The notes beneath the pieces were generated by a model. That model searched no databases. It was not told where the DNA came from and was given only the letters and a program-made list of their open reading frames with translations. From Rhodopirellula islandica (GTDB taxonomy: Bacteria; Planctomycetota; Planctomycetia; Pirellulales; Pirellulaceae), in NCBI RefSeq assembly GCF_001027925.1, contig NZ_LECT01000055.1, positions 113,855-177,854 on the forward strand: a stretch of DNA of 64,000 nt. The letters are read 5' to 3'. The position numbers and the translations under genes were made by a program. Every line of letters starts with the position of its first letter. Position 1 is the stretch's first letter. This document shows, piece by piece, positions 1 through 9,163 of this stretch.

Positions 1-89
1 TCACGGTGCAAGAATACGCACAGCAAATGTCCAACCGTTCGAAACGCTGAGGCGGAACCGGTTGAGCGTCACCGGACGACAGTGGTTGG
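1..89. other. window edge, no gene recognised
   Basis: The first 89 bases lie downstream of the minus-strand PilZ gene. I see no convincing reading frame, tRNA-like fold or strong terminator. They could hold the 3' end of a neighbouring transcript outside the window. Confidence 0.3.
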
Positions 90-752
90 TCAAACCAAAA
101 TTTGGTTCAACTCGTCGTTGATGGCCCGAGCTGAACGCAGGTTCTGGAACACGCACCCGCACTCGCACCGATCATCTTCCGTGCGACGCAACCAGATCAC
201 GGTCACAGTCCCGCTCACGCCCGAAGGCGTGCTGATCAGCAATCGTTCCGACGGGTCCACGTGACCGAGCAAGGTGATTCGCATGCCAGATGCGGAACAA
301 TCTTCCAGCACAACATCGTGAACCTCAGGCTTGCCGTGCGCTCGACGGACCTGCACGGGCATTCCGACCTGCATGCGTTCCTCTTCCCGGCGAGTGATCA
401 ACCCACCATCCACCATTCGGTCAATCAGATCCGAATCAATCGGCCGTCGAAAACGGAATCCGAAGGTGTTGGATCCAACCGAGGTCTGCTGGTTCCAGCA
501 GAGGCGTCCAGCAACTTCCAATTCGATTCCCAACGTCGGCGCTTGAATACGAAGCACCGCGATGGTGACATTGGAATCTTCTCCCAGCTTCGCGCGCACG
601 GCGCATCCGCCTTGGCTGAGATCCGCTAGTTGGCATTCGTATTCTTTCACGATGTCGTCGCGAAGAATCACCACCACTGCCTGCAACTGATCACGATGCT
701 TTGCATGGAAGCGATCGCTCGCTCGGTTTTGGCCGTTTACATCACGCGTCAT
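90..752 (-). CDS. double PilZ-domain protein
   Basis: A protein of about 220 residues with two tandem PilZ-like domains. The first carries a DLSQGG motif (DxSxxG type) near residue 47. The second has a basic/acidic RREEER stretch before a DCSASG motif and ends with GCVF. PilZ domains bind cyclic di-GMP, with an N-terminal arginine motif plus D/NxSxxG, so this is probably a cytoplasmic c-di-GMP receptor without an output domain. The ATG at 752 was chosen because the longer frame (to 968) would add about 72 residues of non-PilZ, low-quality sequence. It is a single gene, divergent from the polysaccharide-export pair at 989, which fits c-di-GMP control of exopolysaccharide, though that link is inference. 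Confidence 0.75.
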   Translation of the reverse strand: MTRDVNGQNRASDRFHAKHRDQLQAVVVILRDDIVKEYECQLADLSQGGCAVRAKLGEDSNVTIAVLRIQAPTLGIELEVAGRLCWNQQTSVGSNTFGFRFRRPIDSDLIDRMVDGGLITRREEERMQVGMPVQVRRAHGKPEVHDVVLEDCSASGMRITLLGHVDPSERLLISTPSGVSGTVTVIWLRRTEDDRCECGCVFQNLRSARAINDELNQILV

Positions 753-988
753 GAGGATTTGGAGAGGGTTTGAGAATCTTGGGGGGCAGAACCATCTGGG
801 AAACCCTACGTCATGAAACTCCCGGGGGGGGCAAAATTCGCAGTCGCCGTGAACTTGTAACGATTTTGCCGCTTGTCCCACCGCTGCAACTGTTGTGATT
901 CGATCGGAAGGCAAAATCATCACAACCGGACCGAGGGACCGCCCGATGACAAGGGTGTCGAACATCATCCCGCTGTTGATCGAGTCTT
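753..988. promoter_or_regulatory. divergent intergenic region
   Basis: This 236-bp spacer separates the divergent PilZ gene and the secreted-protein gene, so it should hold promoters for both. I could not pick a convincing -35/-10 pair. It has a G-run (around 780-785) and a second G-run near 822-830. Confidence 0.3.
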
Positions 989-2938
989 ATGTTGCGTCCC
1001 ATCCGTCATCGGTTTGTCCCCGCGAATTGCCGTGCTCACGGTGCGCAGCGACGGCGTTCCCGGATGCTCGCGATGTTTGGGTTGGCACCGCTGACCTTGT
1101 TGGTTTCGCCCGTTTTGGCTCAGACCACTCGCACCAACCAGTTCGTGTTGGGGACAACCGCCTCCTCCTCAGCAGGCGTCGCCGCCACGCCGGAGATTGC
1201 CACCGCTCGATTGATGCTGCCCCAATCGGACTCGTCGCTGGTCAAACAACCCGCTTCGGAAATGTCGGCTGATTTCTGGATGCCACCTTCAGCTTCCCCA
1301 CCAACGGAAACCGCCGGATTCGCTGCGCACGCCCCCGTTGGGCCGAACCAGAACAGCTTCGAAACCTTCCAACCCGCAGGGCCGGAAACGGCGAAAACGT
1401 CCCGGCAACACACGGGTCATTCTGAAACCCAACCGATGCTGGGCCAACCCACACTGGCACCAGACGCGCTGCGAATCGCGATGCGTCCTGACGACCGCTC
1501 GCAAGCAACAACCGCTTGGGCAGCAGGACCATCACCGGCTTCCCCGGCGGAAAATGCGAGACCGAAACGTCTGCCCGCCGCGGGACCCTCGTCCAGCCAG
1601 ACCGCGCAAACCACTCCCTTGCCACAACCACACCAGGAGTCCGTCGGTCAGAATCCCGTCAACCAACGCTTCATGGATGCGATCGCAAAACGACGAACCG
1701 AGGAACGCGCCAACGCCCCCGTCACTCCACCGGCCGCCGCATCCGGGATGTACTTGGCGACTCAAACGGCAAAATCCAAACTTGACGAAGCTTGGATTCA
1801 CTTCCAACAAGCCGAGTTGGAGTACAGTTCCGCGGCCTACGCGTCGGCGGAAACCTCGGCCTGGAAAACACTGCACCTGGCTGCCGAAGCCATCGACTTG
1901 CACGATCAGCACACACGCTCTCGTTCCGCAATTGAGTCGGGACAAAGCATCACACCAGCACCTTCTCGCACCGCGGTTCAGCGACTGCAATCGGGAAGCG
2001 ATGCCCTGAACGAGGCTCAAGACTTCGTCGGTCCCTATGCGACCAGTGCCCCTGAGTCCATCGCTCGCTTGGCTCGTTCCCACCGCACCCCAGTCGTTCG
2101 CGAAGGCCTTCCTCGTCGCGGTCGAAAAGCAAACGCCGCTTCGCAACCCAACTCGCAGTCCGCCCCCCAAGACAACCTGGGTTGGTACACCGAGATGTTG
2201 GTCGAGAGCTCCGAGGGCGGAACGTCGTCGATTCCCAATGCAACCGAAGCCATTGACCGGTACCTCGACTTGGCTCGCATGGAACTCAGTGAAGTGGCAG
2301 GGAAAAGCCTGCTGGCCGCTCAAGCCATGGACCTACTCGCTGCCATTCGACTTGGTCGTGGCGAGGAATCGCAGTTGCCCGGTCCATCCGCGATCTGTTT
2401 GCGAAGAGCGGCTGTGCAGGGCCAGAGCAACAACCCGGACCTGGTCGCCAAACTGGGACTCCACTTGGCCGATGTCGGCTTGGTCGAGGAAGCCAGTTGG
2501 GCACTCCAGCATTCACTGACGCTGCGTTATGACCCTCAAGTGTTGAGCAAACTCAATCAACTGCAAGCCATGACACCTTCCGCCACCACGGTCATGAAAG
2601 GGGCTCCCGTCCAATCGCAGGTCCAAACACGACGCACGCCTGACGTTGTCACGATGACCCCAGAACAATTCGCTTCGGTCTCCCGAAGCGTCATCCCGGG
2701 TCAAGGCCGACAGATGCAAACCGCCATCGGATCCACCCCCGCCAGAAACGTTGCTGGAACCACGACGGTCGAAGCTCAACCGGCCAGCTACCGCTTGATG
2801 AACACTCCGCCAGCCACGGCAGCATTGGGACAAATCAATTCGAATCCCCAACCGAACTCGACTGGACCTTCCGATCCTCCCGAACCACCGACGCGAAACA
2901 GTTCCCGTTTCTTGCCTCAACTCAAAAAGTGGTGGTAA
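989..2938 (+). CDS. secreted/periplasmic protein with TPR-like helices
   Basis: A 649-residue protein of unknown function. An arginine-rich N-terminus is followed by a hydrophobic segment (about residues 26-44, ending SPVLAQ), which reads as a signal peptide; translation may start at the internal ATG near 1064. The rest is rich in Pro, Ala, Ser, Thr and Gln, with two helical stretches (about residues 255-320 and 430-530) resembling tetratricopeptide repeats, for example LGLHLADVGLVEEASWAL. It ends 4 bp before the polysaccharide-export gene, so the two are surely cotranscribed. A periplasmic scaffold or partner for the export machinery is plausible, but only from context. Confidence 0.7.
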   Translation: MLRPIRHRFVPANCRAHGAQRRRSRMLAMFGLAPLTLLVSPVLAQTTRTNQFVLGTTASSSAGVAATPEIATARLMLPQSDSSLVKQPASEMSADFWMPPSASPPTETAGFAAHAPVGPNQNSFETFQPAGPETAKTSRQHTGHSETQPMLGQPTLAPDALRIAMRPDDRSQATTAWAAGPSPASPAENARPKRLPAAGPSSSQTAQTTPLPQPHQESVGQNPVNQRFMDAIAKRRTEERANAPVTPPAAASGMYLATQTAKSKLDEAWIHFQQAELEYSSAAYASAETSAWKTLHLAAEAIDLHDQHTRSRSAIESGQSITPAPSRTAVQRLQSGSDALNEAQDFVGPYATSAPESIARLARSHRTPVVREGLPRRGRKANAASQPNSQSAPQDNLGWYTEMLVESSEGGTSSIPNATEAIDRYLDLARMELSEVAGKSLLAAQAMDLLAAIRLGRGEESQLPGPSAICLRRAAVQGQSNNPDLVAKLGLHLADVGLVEEASWALQHSLTLRYDPQVLSKLNQLQAMTPSATTVMKGAPVQSQVQTRRTPDVVTMTPEQFASVSRSVIPGQGRQMQTAIGSTPARNVAGTTTVEAQPASYRLMNTPPATAALGQINSNPQPNSTGPSDPPEPPTRNSSRFLPQLKKWW

Positions 2939-2942
2939 GACC

Positions 2943-4277
2943 ATGAGCTTGATTCTCGCTCCGTCATTGTTCATCTCGACTCCGACCTTGTCGTCCGATC
3001 GTGCATCCTCGTTGCTCCGAAACAGCACCCGATGCATTGCTGCCGGAATGATGATCGCTTGGTCGTTGTTGCAACTGCCCGGCGTCCAAGCACAAGTGCG
3101 TTCGGGTGAGCTGCTGCCAGCCACCAACGCTCAACGCGTGCCGGTTCCGACGCTGACAACCGTCCCCCATGTTTCCACCTACGGGCCCTGCGGATCCTGT
3201 GGCACGCACTTGGTGCAAACAATGGAAGGTTACGGTTGCCCCAAGTGCATGCTGGGCGTCGACTGCGCCACCGCATGCGGCAGCGAGGCTCGTTGGCAAG
3301 ACATGAAGCCGATGGACTTCGACAAGTATGGACCGGGTGGCTACACCGGCCCGGCTCGCATGCGTCATTTGGCGAAATACCATGTTCGCCCCGGTGATCA
3401 GCTGCAAATGGTGTACTTGGTCACACGCCGCCAAAATGCGGGTCAGTACCGGCTGATGCCCGGGGACCAAGTTTCCATCGAATCCATCGCGGACGAAGAC
3501 CTGGACCGAGGAACGCTCGATAGCGGACTGCTGATTCAACCCGACGGAACCATCACGGTGCGTCTGCTCGGACAAGTCCAAGCGGCCGGATTGACCGTGC
3601 CGGGACTGCGTGAATTGCTGGAACGCGAATACAAGGCGTTCTACGATGATCCCGCCATTGATGTCACGCCGGTTCGCACCAACACCTTGGCCGAGGACAT
3701 CCGAGCCGCAGTTGGTGGACTGGGCGGCTTCACCGCGCAAGCGATCACGACAACCGTCATGCCGGATGGGCATGTGCGACTGCCGGGAATCGGTCAAGTC
3801 AGCGTGCAAGGCTTCACGTTGGAACAACTCAAACGAGAAGTCAACCTTCGCTACGCAGAAGTCGTGGTGGGGTTGGAAGTCGAACCCATTCTCACTCAGC
3901 AAGCACCCCACTTTGTGTATGTGCTCGGACAAGTCGGCCAACCTGGGCGATTGGAAATCACCACCCCCACCACCGTGCTCGGCGCAATCGCCTCCTCCGG
4001 CGGGCACCTGCCAGAAGGCAACCTCCGACAAGTCATCGTGTTCCGCCGGGCTGAAGATTGGCGAATGATCAGCACGATGCTGGACCTCAACGGAGCCATC
4101 CGCGGGAAACGTCCCACGCCTGCCGATGAAATTTGGGTCCGCGATGGCGACGTGATCGTGATCCCCGATCGCCCGATCACCGTCTTCGGTGACTTTGTGC
4201 GTCAAGTCTTCACCGAAGGCGTCTACGGCATCGTCCCATTCGGCGGATTCTCCATCACCCAAGACGTCGGGAATTAG
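2943..4277 (+). CDS. polysaccharide export protein, Wza/SLBB family
   Basis: A 444-residue exported protein of the Wza-type outer-membrane polysaccharide exporter family. A signal-like segment (about residues 32-50, GVQAQ) lacks a lipobox cysteine, unlike the lipoprotein Wza. It is followed by a cysteine cluster (C83, C86, C99, C102, then C108 and C112), a poly-export domain (from about residue 145: VRPGDQL, MPGDQVSI, PDGTITV, then a second PDGHVRLPGIGQV block), and an SLBB segment (about residues 320-395: VYVLGQVGQPG). The C-terminus VRDGDVIVIPD is typical. It probably forms part of the outer-membrane channel for an exopolysaccharide. The N-terminal CxxC pairs are unusual for this family. 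Confidence 0.85.
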   Translation: MSLILAPSLFISTPTLSSDRASSLLRNSTRCIAAGMMIAWSLLQLPGVQAQVRSGELLPATNAQRVPVPTLTTVPHVSTYGPCGSCGTHLVQTMEGYGCPKCMLGVDCATACGSEARWQDMKPMDFDKYGPGGYTGPARMRHLAKYHVRPGDQLQMVYLVTRRQNAGQYRLMPGDQVSIESIADEDLDRGTLDSGLLIQPDGTITVRLLGQVQAAGLTVPGLRELLEREYKAFYDDPAIDVTPVRTNTLAEDIRAAVGGLGGFTAQAITTTVMPDGHVRLPGIGQVSVQGFTLEQLKREVNLRYAEVVVGLEVEPILTQQAPHFVYVLGQVGQPGRLEITTPTTVLGAIASSGGHLPEGNLRQVIVFRRAEDWRMISTMLDLNGAIRGKRPTPADEIWVRDGDVIVIPDRPITVFGDFVRQVFTEGVYGIVPFGGFSITQDVGN

Positions 4278-4280
4278 TCG

Positions 4281-4384
4281 CTTCTAGCTTCTAGCTTCTA
4301 GCTTCTAGCTTCTAGCTTCTAGCTCGTACTCGCCACTCGCCACTCGCCACTCGCCTACTCGCCTACTCGCCTACTCGCCTACTC
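4281..4384. repeat. compound tandem repeat at convergent gene ends
   Basis: Six perfect copies of the heptamer CTTCTAG (4281-4322) are followed by three copies of ACTCGCC (4328-4348) and four copies of ACTCGCCT (4349-4380). The array fills the whole gap between two convergent genes. The TAG stop codon of the minus-strand permease (4379-4381) lies across the last repeat boundary, so copy-number change here would alter that gene's end. Confidence 0.95.
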
Positions 4385-6175
4385 AGGTGGCGTGTCGATC
4401 AGTGGGTCGAATCGGTTCCAGCATCGCACCAAGACCCAACCGGCCAACGCGGCGACGCTCCAGACGGCGAACAGGGTCCCTGCAAACGCAGCGGGCCCCA
4501 CCCAAAACGATGGCAACAGGCGTTCGCACATCATCACGTAGCTGATCAGCCCGATCGGAGCGATGGCCAGCATCACCCCTTTCCATAGGAACGTGATCTT
4601 GGCCCGGATCACCATCGCGATGCCTTGAGCATGCACGTGATGCGGGAACGCCAAGAACAAGGCGTTCTCAACGGCAAAGGTCACGACCGCGAGCGACGGC
4701 AGTGCCATGAACAACCAAATCGTTTGCCATTTGGGTGGCGCCGCGATCCAAGCCCCCAGTGCCAGCGTGCTCCATTGGAACAACACCGTGATCGCGACCG
4801 GCACGCTGAGCATGCCCACGCACATCGCGACATTTCCCAGCGGCAAAGATCGCACCAAGAACATTCGTTTCAGATCACGTCGAAAGTCAATCTGCAGCGC
4901 CGGCGGAGCCAGCAACAACGAACTGAGCGCTATCCCGCCAATCACAAACACCCACTGCTTGGTCGTTTGGTCCGTCAACAAGGGCGAGAGAGAAAGCGCC
5001 ATTGGGATCGCAAAACTGACAATCACGTTGGGCAAGTAGCGGCGAACGCATTGCAATTGTCGAACGACCAATCCCGACATCCCACGAGCGCGTTCCGGCA
5101 ACCATTTGGCCAATGCGTCCCCAAATCGTTGAGTCCATGTGACTCGCAGCGACCGCGAGACGTCATCCAACGCCCCCGTTTTTCCTTGGATCACGTTGCT
5201 TTCCATCCATCGCAATCGTTGCCGTTCGGTTTCAGTCCGGCGACGGGTTGACCAAGCATCCACGCGAACCAGTGTCTCCGCCAGCGCCAAAATGACTGCG
5301 ACCGCGAGCATTGTCATCAACGTCAACGAGACCGACGGCGCCAGCGATCCGAACATCGACCAAGGTTCGGCAGATGCCACCGAGGCGGCCGGCAACAGAG
5401 CAAACGCCATGATCTGAATCCAGGCTGATCCCGCGTAGTGCCCCACTTCGGACATCGCCGACAACACATAAATCACAGGGTCGCTGCCCGGCGGTGTGGA
5501 TTGCCAAATTTGCACCCCGAGCTGGAACACCATCGCCAACCCAACCACCAAACTGATCGCGCAACCCAGTCGCCGTTCGCTGGGACGCAGCGCATCGATG
5601 CCATGGGTGATCACCCGCCGAATCATTTCCAATGCGATCAGCGCCAAACAAACTCCCGCCAACAACAGCGGCAGAAATTCCGCGTCTCTCCAAAGCACCA
5701 CGCCAAGCAAAGCCGTCTTGGCAAGCGCCGACGGAATCGCTGACATCGCTTCTCGCAGCACCATCGTGCGGCGAGAGACCGGGCCACCGCCCAACCACAA
5801 TCGATCCGCGGCCGTCCAGGTTTCCGCATCGGGTTCCAGCGATGGCTTGGCCCACAAGTGTTTGACGGTGTGATACATCGCGTACAACACCATCCCACCA
5901 GACAACCACAATCGCAGTTGTTCCGGGTCGTTGGCTTCGCGACGCGACAGCAGCGTCAGTCCGGCCAACAGATACAAGGACACGAACGCGATGGAAAGCA
6001 AGGATGCAATCGCTTGGCGAGGCGAAAACATCCGCTTCCAAAATCGCTTCACTCGAAAACGGACCTGTGCCCGCGACAAGTATCGCAATCCATCGAGGGA
6101 ATGGTCTGGCAACAGCCAGTCCCCCAGACCGTTCGCCTGGCCAACGCGTTCGGAAGTGAATCCGGATGCACTCAT
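4379..6175 (-). CDS. ABC-2 type exporter permease
   Basis: A 598-residue integral membrane protein with many hydrophobic segments, for example around residues 55-75, 85-105, 150-180, 200-225, and a cluster from about 385 to 590. It has no ATPase motifs. Its ATG overlaps the stop of the ABC ATPase by 4 bp (ATGA), which marks it as that ATPase's membrane partner. Size and layout match the putative ABC exporter permeases paired with CcmA/NatA-type ATPases. The substrate is unknown. A similarly organised pair lies at 15872-18270. The stop codon falls in the tandem repeat described just downstream. Confidence 0.8.
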   Translation of the reverse strand: MSASGFTSERVGQANGLGDWLLPDHSLDGLRYLSRAQVRFRVKRFWKRMFSPRQAIASLLSIAFVSLYLLAGLTLLSRREANDPEQLRLWLSGGMVLYAMYHTVKHLWAKPSLEPDAETWTAADRLWLGGGPVSRRTMVLREAMSAIPSALAKTALLGVVLWRDAEFLPLLLAGVCLALIALEMIRRVITHGIDALRPSERRLGCAISLVVGLAMVFQLGVQIWQSTPPGSDPVIYVLSAMSEVGHYAGSAWIQIMAFALLPAASVASAEPWSMFGSLAPSVSLTLMTMLAVAVILALAETLVRVDAWSTRRRTETERQRLRWMESNVIQGKTGALDDVSRSLRVTWTQRFGDALAKWLPERARGMSGLVVRQLQCVRRYLPNVIVSFAIPMALSLSPLLTDQTTKQWVFVIGGIALSSLLLAPPALQIDFRRDLKRMFLVRSLPLGNVAMCVGMLSVPVAITVLFQWSTLALGAWIAAPPKWQTIWLFMALPSLAVVTFAVENALFLAFPHHVHAQGIAMVIRAKITFLWKGVMLAIAPIGLISYVMMCERLLPSFWVGPAAFAGTLFAVWSVAALAGWVLVRCWNRFDPLIDTPPE

Positions 6176-7041
6176 GACACGTTGGTCACGGACGATGGAG
6201 GTACTGTGCTCGTGGGCACGGGACGGATCGGTGCTCCAACGGATTTCGGTTCAAGGTTCGGCATCTGAAAACTTGGAGGCGCTGCCATCACCTGGGTGTC
6301 GTCCGCATGGTTCGCCTCGGCCTTGGCAGCCGGCTTCATCGCTGCGAAAAACGCTTCTTCCAATGAGTTCGTTTCCGGAAACTCGTTTCGCAATCCGGCT
6401 GTAGTCCCGTGATATCGGACCAGACCATTTTGAAGCAGCCATACTTGGTCGCAGACATCACCGATCATTGCCAACAAATGGCTGCTGACAATCACCGTGC
6501 GGCCACTGCGGACAAACTCTCGCACCGATTCCAACAGCACGCGAATGCCGGGCGGGTCGAGCCCCGTCAAAGGTTCGTCCAACAACAGAACTTGAGGTTG
6601 GATCAGGTAGGCGCACGCGACCGCCAATTTTTGCCGCATGCCTCGCGACAAAGAAGTCACCATCGCGTCGTATTTGCTGAGCAATTCAAATCGCTCCAGC
6701 AGATCAATGGCGGTGCGTCGGTGATCTTCGATTTGGTACAACCGGGCGATGAAGTCCAGATGCTCACCCACTGTCAGGTCGTCAAACAATGGCGGATCGT
6801 CCGGCACGTACGCAATTGTTCTCTTGTGACGCACGGGGTCAGAATCGGGTGAAAATCCGTTGATTCGGATCTCGCCGGCAGTGGCCGGCAACAGCCCCGC
6901 CATGCACCGCAAGGTCGTCGTTTTGCCCGCACCATTGGGGCCGACCAATCCGCAGACAACCCCAGCCGGGATCGACACCGTCACGTCCTTGACGGCAATC
7001 GTATCGTCATAAAGCTTTTGTAAATGTATCAGCTCGATCAT
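6172..7041 (-). CDS. ABC transporter ATP-binding protein
   Basis: A 289-residue ATPase with Walker [10 protein letters not shown] (about residues 34-42), a signature in the variant form LSRGMRQK, Walker B VLLLDEP, and a switch histidine in [15 protein letters not shown] follows the Q-loop region. The family is the CcmA/NatA-like exporters. The start at 7041 (MIELIHLQKLYDD) was chosen because the upstream extension to 7242 is arginine/glycine-rich and unlike the family. The C-terminal 50 residues are Pro/Ser-rich and not part of the domain. Coupled by ATGA overlap to the permease. Confidence 0.9.
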   Translation of the reverse strand: MIELIHLQKLYDDTIAVKDVTVSIPAGVVCGLVGPNGAGKTTTLRCMAGLLPATAGEIRINGFSPDSDPVRHKRTIAYVPDDPPLFDDLTVGEHLDFIARLYQIEDHRRTAIDLLERFELLSKYDAMVTSLSRGMRQKLAVACAYLIQPQVLLLDEPLTGLDPPGIRVLLESVREFVRSGRTVIVSSHLLAMIGDVCDQVWLLQNGLVRYHGTTAGLRNEFPETNSLEEAFFAAMKPAAKAEANHADDTQVMAAPPSFQMPNLEPKSVGAPIRPVPTSTVPPSSVTNVS

Positions 7042-7278
7042 CGGCCGGTGCCAGGTCAGGGAAGAATGCCTCTGAGTGACGCTACCCCACGCAGGGCGTC
7101 CCCGTGGTGAACCTTCGTCCTGGAACCTGCCTCGTTTCCCTCCTCCGGACCGACTGTGCGTGTTGGCGCGATTACGAATGTGTTTGCCGTCCTCGCGGTG
7201 CTCCGGTACAGCGTCGCTCGTCCAAGCTCGATCGCCCCGCATGACCTACTCTGAAACGTCCACTCCTGTTGTTTTTGA

Positions 7279-8568
7279 ATGTCTTTGAATTCCTCCCGAC
7301 CGATCTCCTCGCCGTATGCTTCCGTCGTCGTCGACGCGGGTCAGCCATCGCCGACGGCTGGACGTTCCGCCTGGGAACCGCTGCGTCAACCAATGTTCCG
7401 AATGTTCTGGATCGCCTCCCTGGCATCCAATTTGGGAACCTGGATCCACGAGGTCGGTGCCGGGTGGTTGATGACGACCCTGGACGCGACCCCCGAGATG
7501 GTCGCCGCCGTTCGAACCTCGATGGCGTTGCCGATTGTGTTCCTGGCGATCCCCGCCGGTGTGGTCGCGGATCGAATTGACAAACGTCACCTGCTGATCG
7601 GAACCCAATCGATCCTGCTGTTCATCACCGCGATGCTGGCGGTCAGCACCGCCACCGGTGTCATCACCGCTTGGGGCTTGCTTGCGATGACCTTCGTGAT
7701 TGGATTGGGAATGGTGTTGCACGTTCCGACCTGGCAATCCGCCATCCCGGAATTGGTCCCGCGTTGGCAGATCAGCCGGGCCGTGGGATTGGGCAGCATC
7801 AGTTTCAATCTCGCTCGCGCGGTCGGCCCCGCAATCGGAGGCGTTCTGATCGCCGTGCTTGGAATCTGGAGCACGTTCGCGATCAACGCCATCTCATTTG
7901 CAGGTGTGCTGACGGTGTTGATCCGCTGGAAACGGCACACGACCGAGACCAGTCGTGGTCGATCGTTCCTGTCTTCCATGCGACAAGGCATTCGTTATGT
8001 CATTTTGAAACGAACGATGCGGCATGTGATGTTGGGCGTGGTTCTGTTTGTGTTGCCCGGCAGTGCCCTGTGGTCGTTGATGCCGCTGTACGCCAAGACC
8101 GCGTTGGGCTGGGGGGCCCAAGGGTTTGGAATCTTGGTCGCGATGGTTGGAATCGGAGCCGTCGTCGGAGCCTCCATGTTGCCGCGTGTTCGCTCGCACA
8201 TGGGGTCTGATCGCACGATTGCCGCTGCGATGACGCTGTATGCGATTGGCATGCTGACATTGAGCGCCGAACCCGCGTGGCCGATCCTGCTGTTGGCCAC
8301 GCTCATGATGGGATGCGGTTGGATGGCGACCCTCACCACTCTGAACGCCACCGCCCAAATCACCTTGCCGAGTCGCCTGCGAGCCCGCGGCATGGGCTGC
8401 TACCTCACGATGATGGCTGGCTCGATGTCGCTCGGATCGTTCATTTGGGGACAAACCGCCGGGGCCATCGGCATGCCAGGCGCGATGCTGGCTTCCGGAA
8501 TCACCATGATCGTGACCGCCATGATCAGCCTGCTGTTTCCCCTCGCCGCATCGCTGGACGACGCCTGA
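7279..8568 (+). CDS. MFS transporter, EntS-like (MFS_3)
   Basis: A 429-residue membrane protein with about 12 hydrophobic segments and the MFS loop motif VADRIDKRHLLI between TM2 and TM3. The N-terminal FRMFWIASLASNLGTWIHEVGAGWLM is typical of the MFS_3 (enterobactin exporter EntS-like) group. It probably works as a proton-driven efflux pump at the cytoplasmic membrane; the substrate cannot be told. It is divergent from the ABC ATPase gene and convergent with the ROK kinase gene, with a large inverted repeat in between. Confidence 0.85.
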   Translation: MSLNSSRPISSPYASVVVDAGQPSPTAGRSAWEPLRQPMFRMFWIASLASNLGTWIHEVGAGWLMTTLDATPEMVAAVRTSMALPIVFLAIPAGVVADRIDKRHLLIGTQSILLFITAMLAVSTATGVITAWGLLAMTFVIGLGMVLHVPTWQSAIPELVPRWQISRAVGLGSISFNLARAVGPAIGGVLIAVLGIWSTFAINAISFAGVLTVLIRWKRHTTETSRGRSFLSSMRQGIRYVILKRTMRHVMLGVVLFVLPGSALWSLMPLYAKTALGWGAQGFGILVAMVGIGAVVGASMLPRVRSHMGSDRTIAAAMTLYAIGMLTLSAEPAWPILLLATLMMGCGWMATLTTLNATAQITLPSRLRARGMGCYLTMMAGSMSLGSFIWGQTAGAIGMPGAMLASGITMIVTAMISLLFPLAASLDDA

Positions 8569-8596
8569 GCGCCGTTGGCATTGAGCACCACGCAAC

Positions 8597-9103
8597 GTAG
8601 GCCAGGTCTTACCTGGCCTGACGAATCGGTGTGCATTGGGGAGGGATGGGAAAGTTTTGTCATAGCTTTGGTCGTGTCTCTGAAGGCGTGAAACAGACGC
8701 CCTTGGGGCCGTGACACTCTCCACAGGTGATCGCAGCGTTGGGCTGGAAACAGGTGGGATGGTGGGGATTGCGACGGCGCGCCTTCTTTCCCGGAGGGAA
8801 TGCAGAGGGTAGCCGGCGGTCGAGCGAAGCGAACACCGCCGGGAAGCCCCCCGATCACGAGGTTGACCCTGAAGGGGTCGAAGATTTTTACGGCCGAGTT
8901 TTCTACGACACCCTTCGGGGCCGACGCCGCAATCTTTTGTCGCTGTCCGGTGGTTTTCGCTCTGCTCGACCACCGGCTACCGTCTGTGACCACTTCGTGG
9001 CCTCACTCGCGAACGCGAGACCCTGTGAAACCCGAGCAAAATGCGACCACCTGGATTGGACCGCTTACCAGCGATTCGTCAGGCCAGGTACAACCTGGCC
9101 TAC
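8597..9103. repeat. 507-bp element bounded by 32-bp inverted repeats
   Basis: The ends (8597-8628 and 9072-9103) are inverted copies of a 32-bp sequence with two mismatches. Each end is itself a palindrome (GGCCAGGT, 3 nt, ACCTGGCC) extended by TGACGAATCG. The 443-bp interior has no convincing gene but several short G/C hairpins. The unit fills the gap between convergent MFS and ROK genes. The palindrome is the same family as copies at 26435, 33455, 40366 and 54745. It could be a non-autonomous element or two REP-like units around unrelated DNA. Confidence 0.8.
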
Positions 9104-9163
9104 ATCATGCCTCCAACCGATCCGCTCGCGGTTTAGCTCATCGCAAGATCGATACAACGCGAA

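Noticed and set aside
2964..4262. 432-codon minus-strand frame
   Set aside because: Shadow of the SLBB exporter, with no domain.
7894..8973. 359-codon minus-strand frame overlapping the MFS gene and the repeat region
   Set aside because: Serine/arginine/histidine-rich shadow of the MFS gene; runs into repeat DNA.
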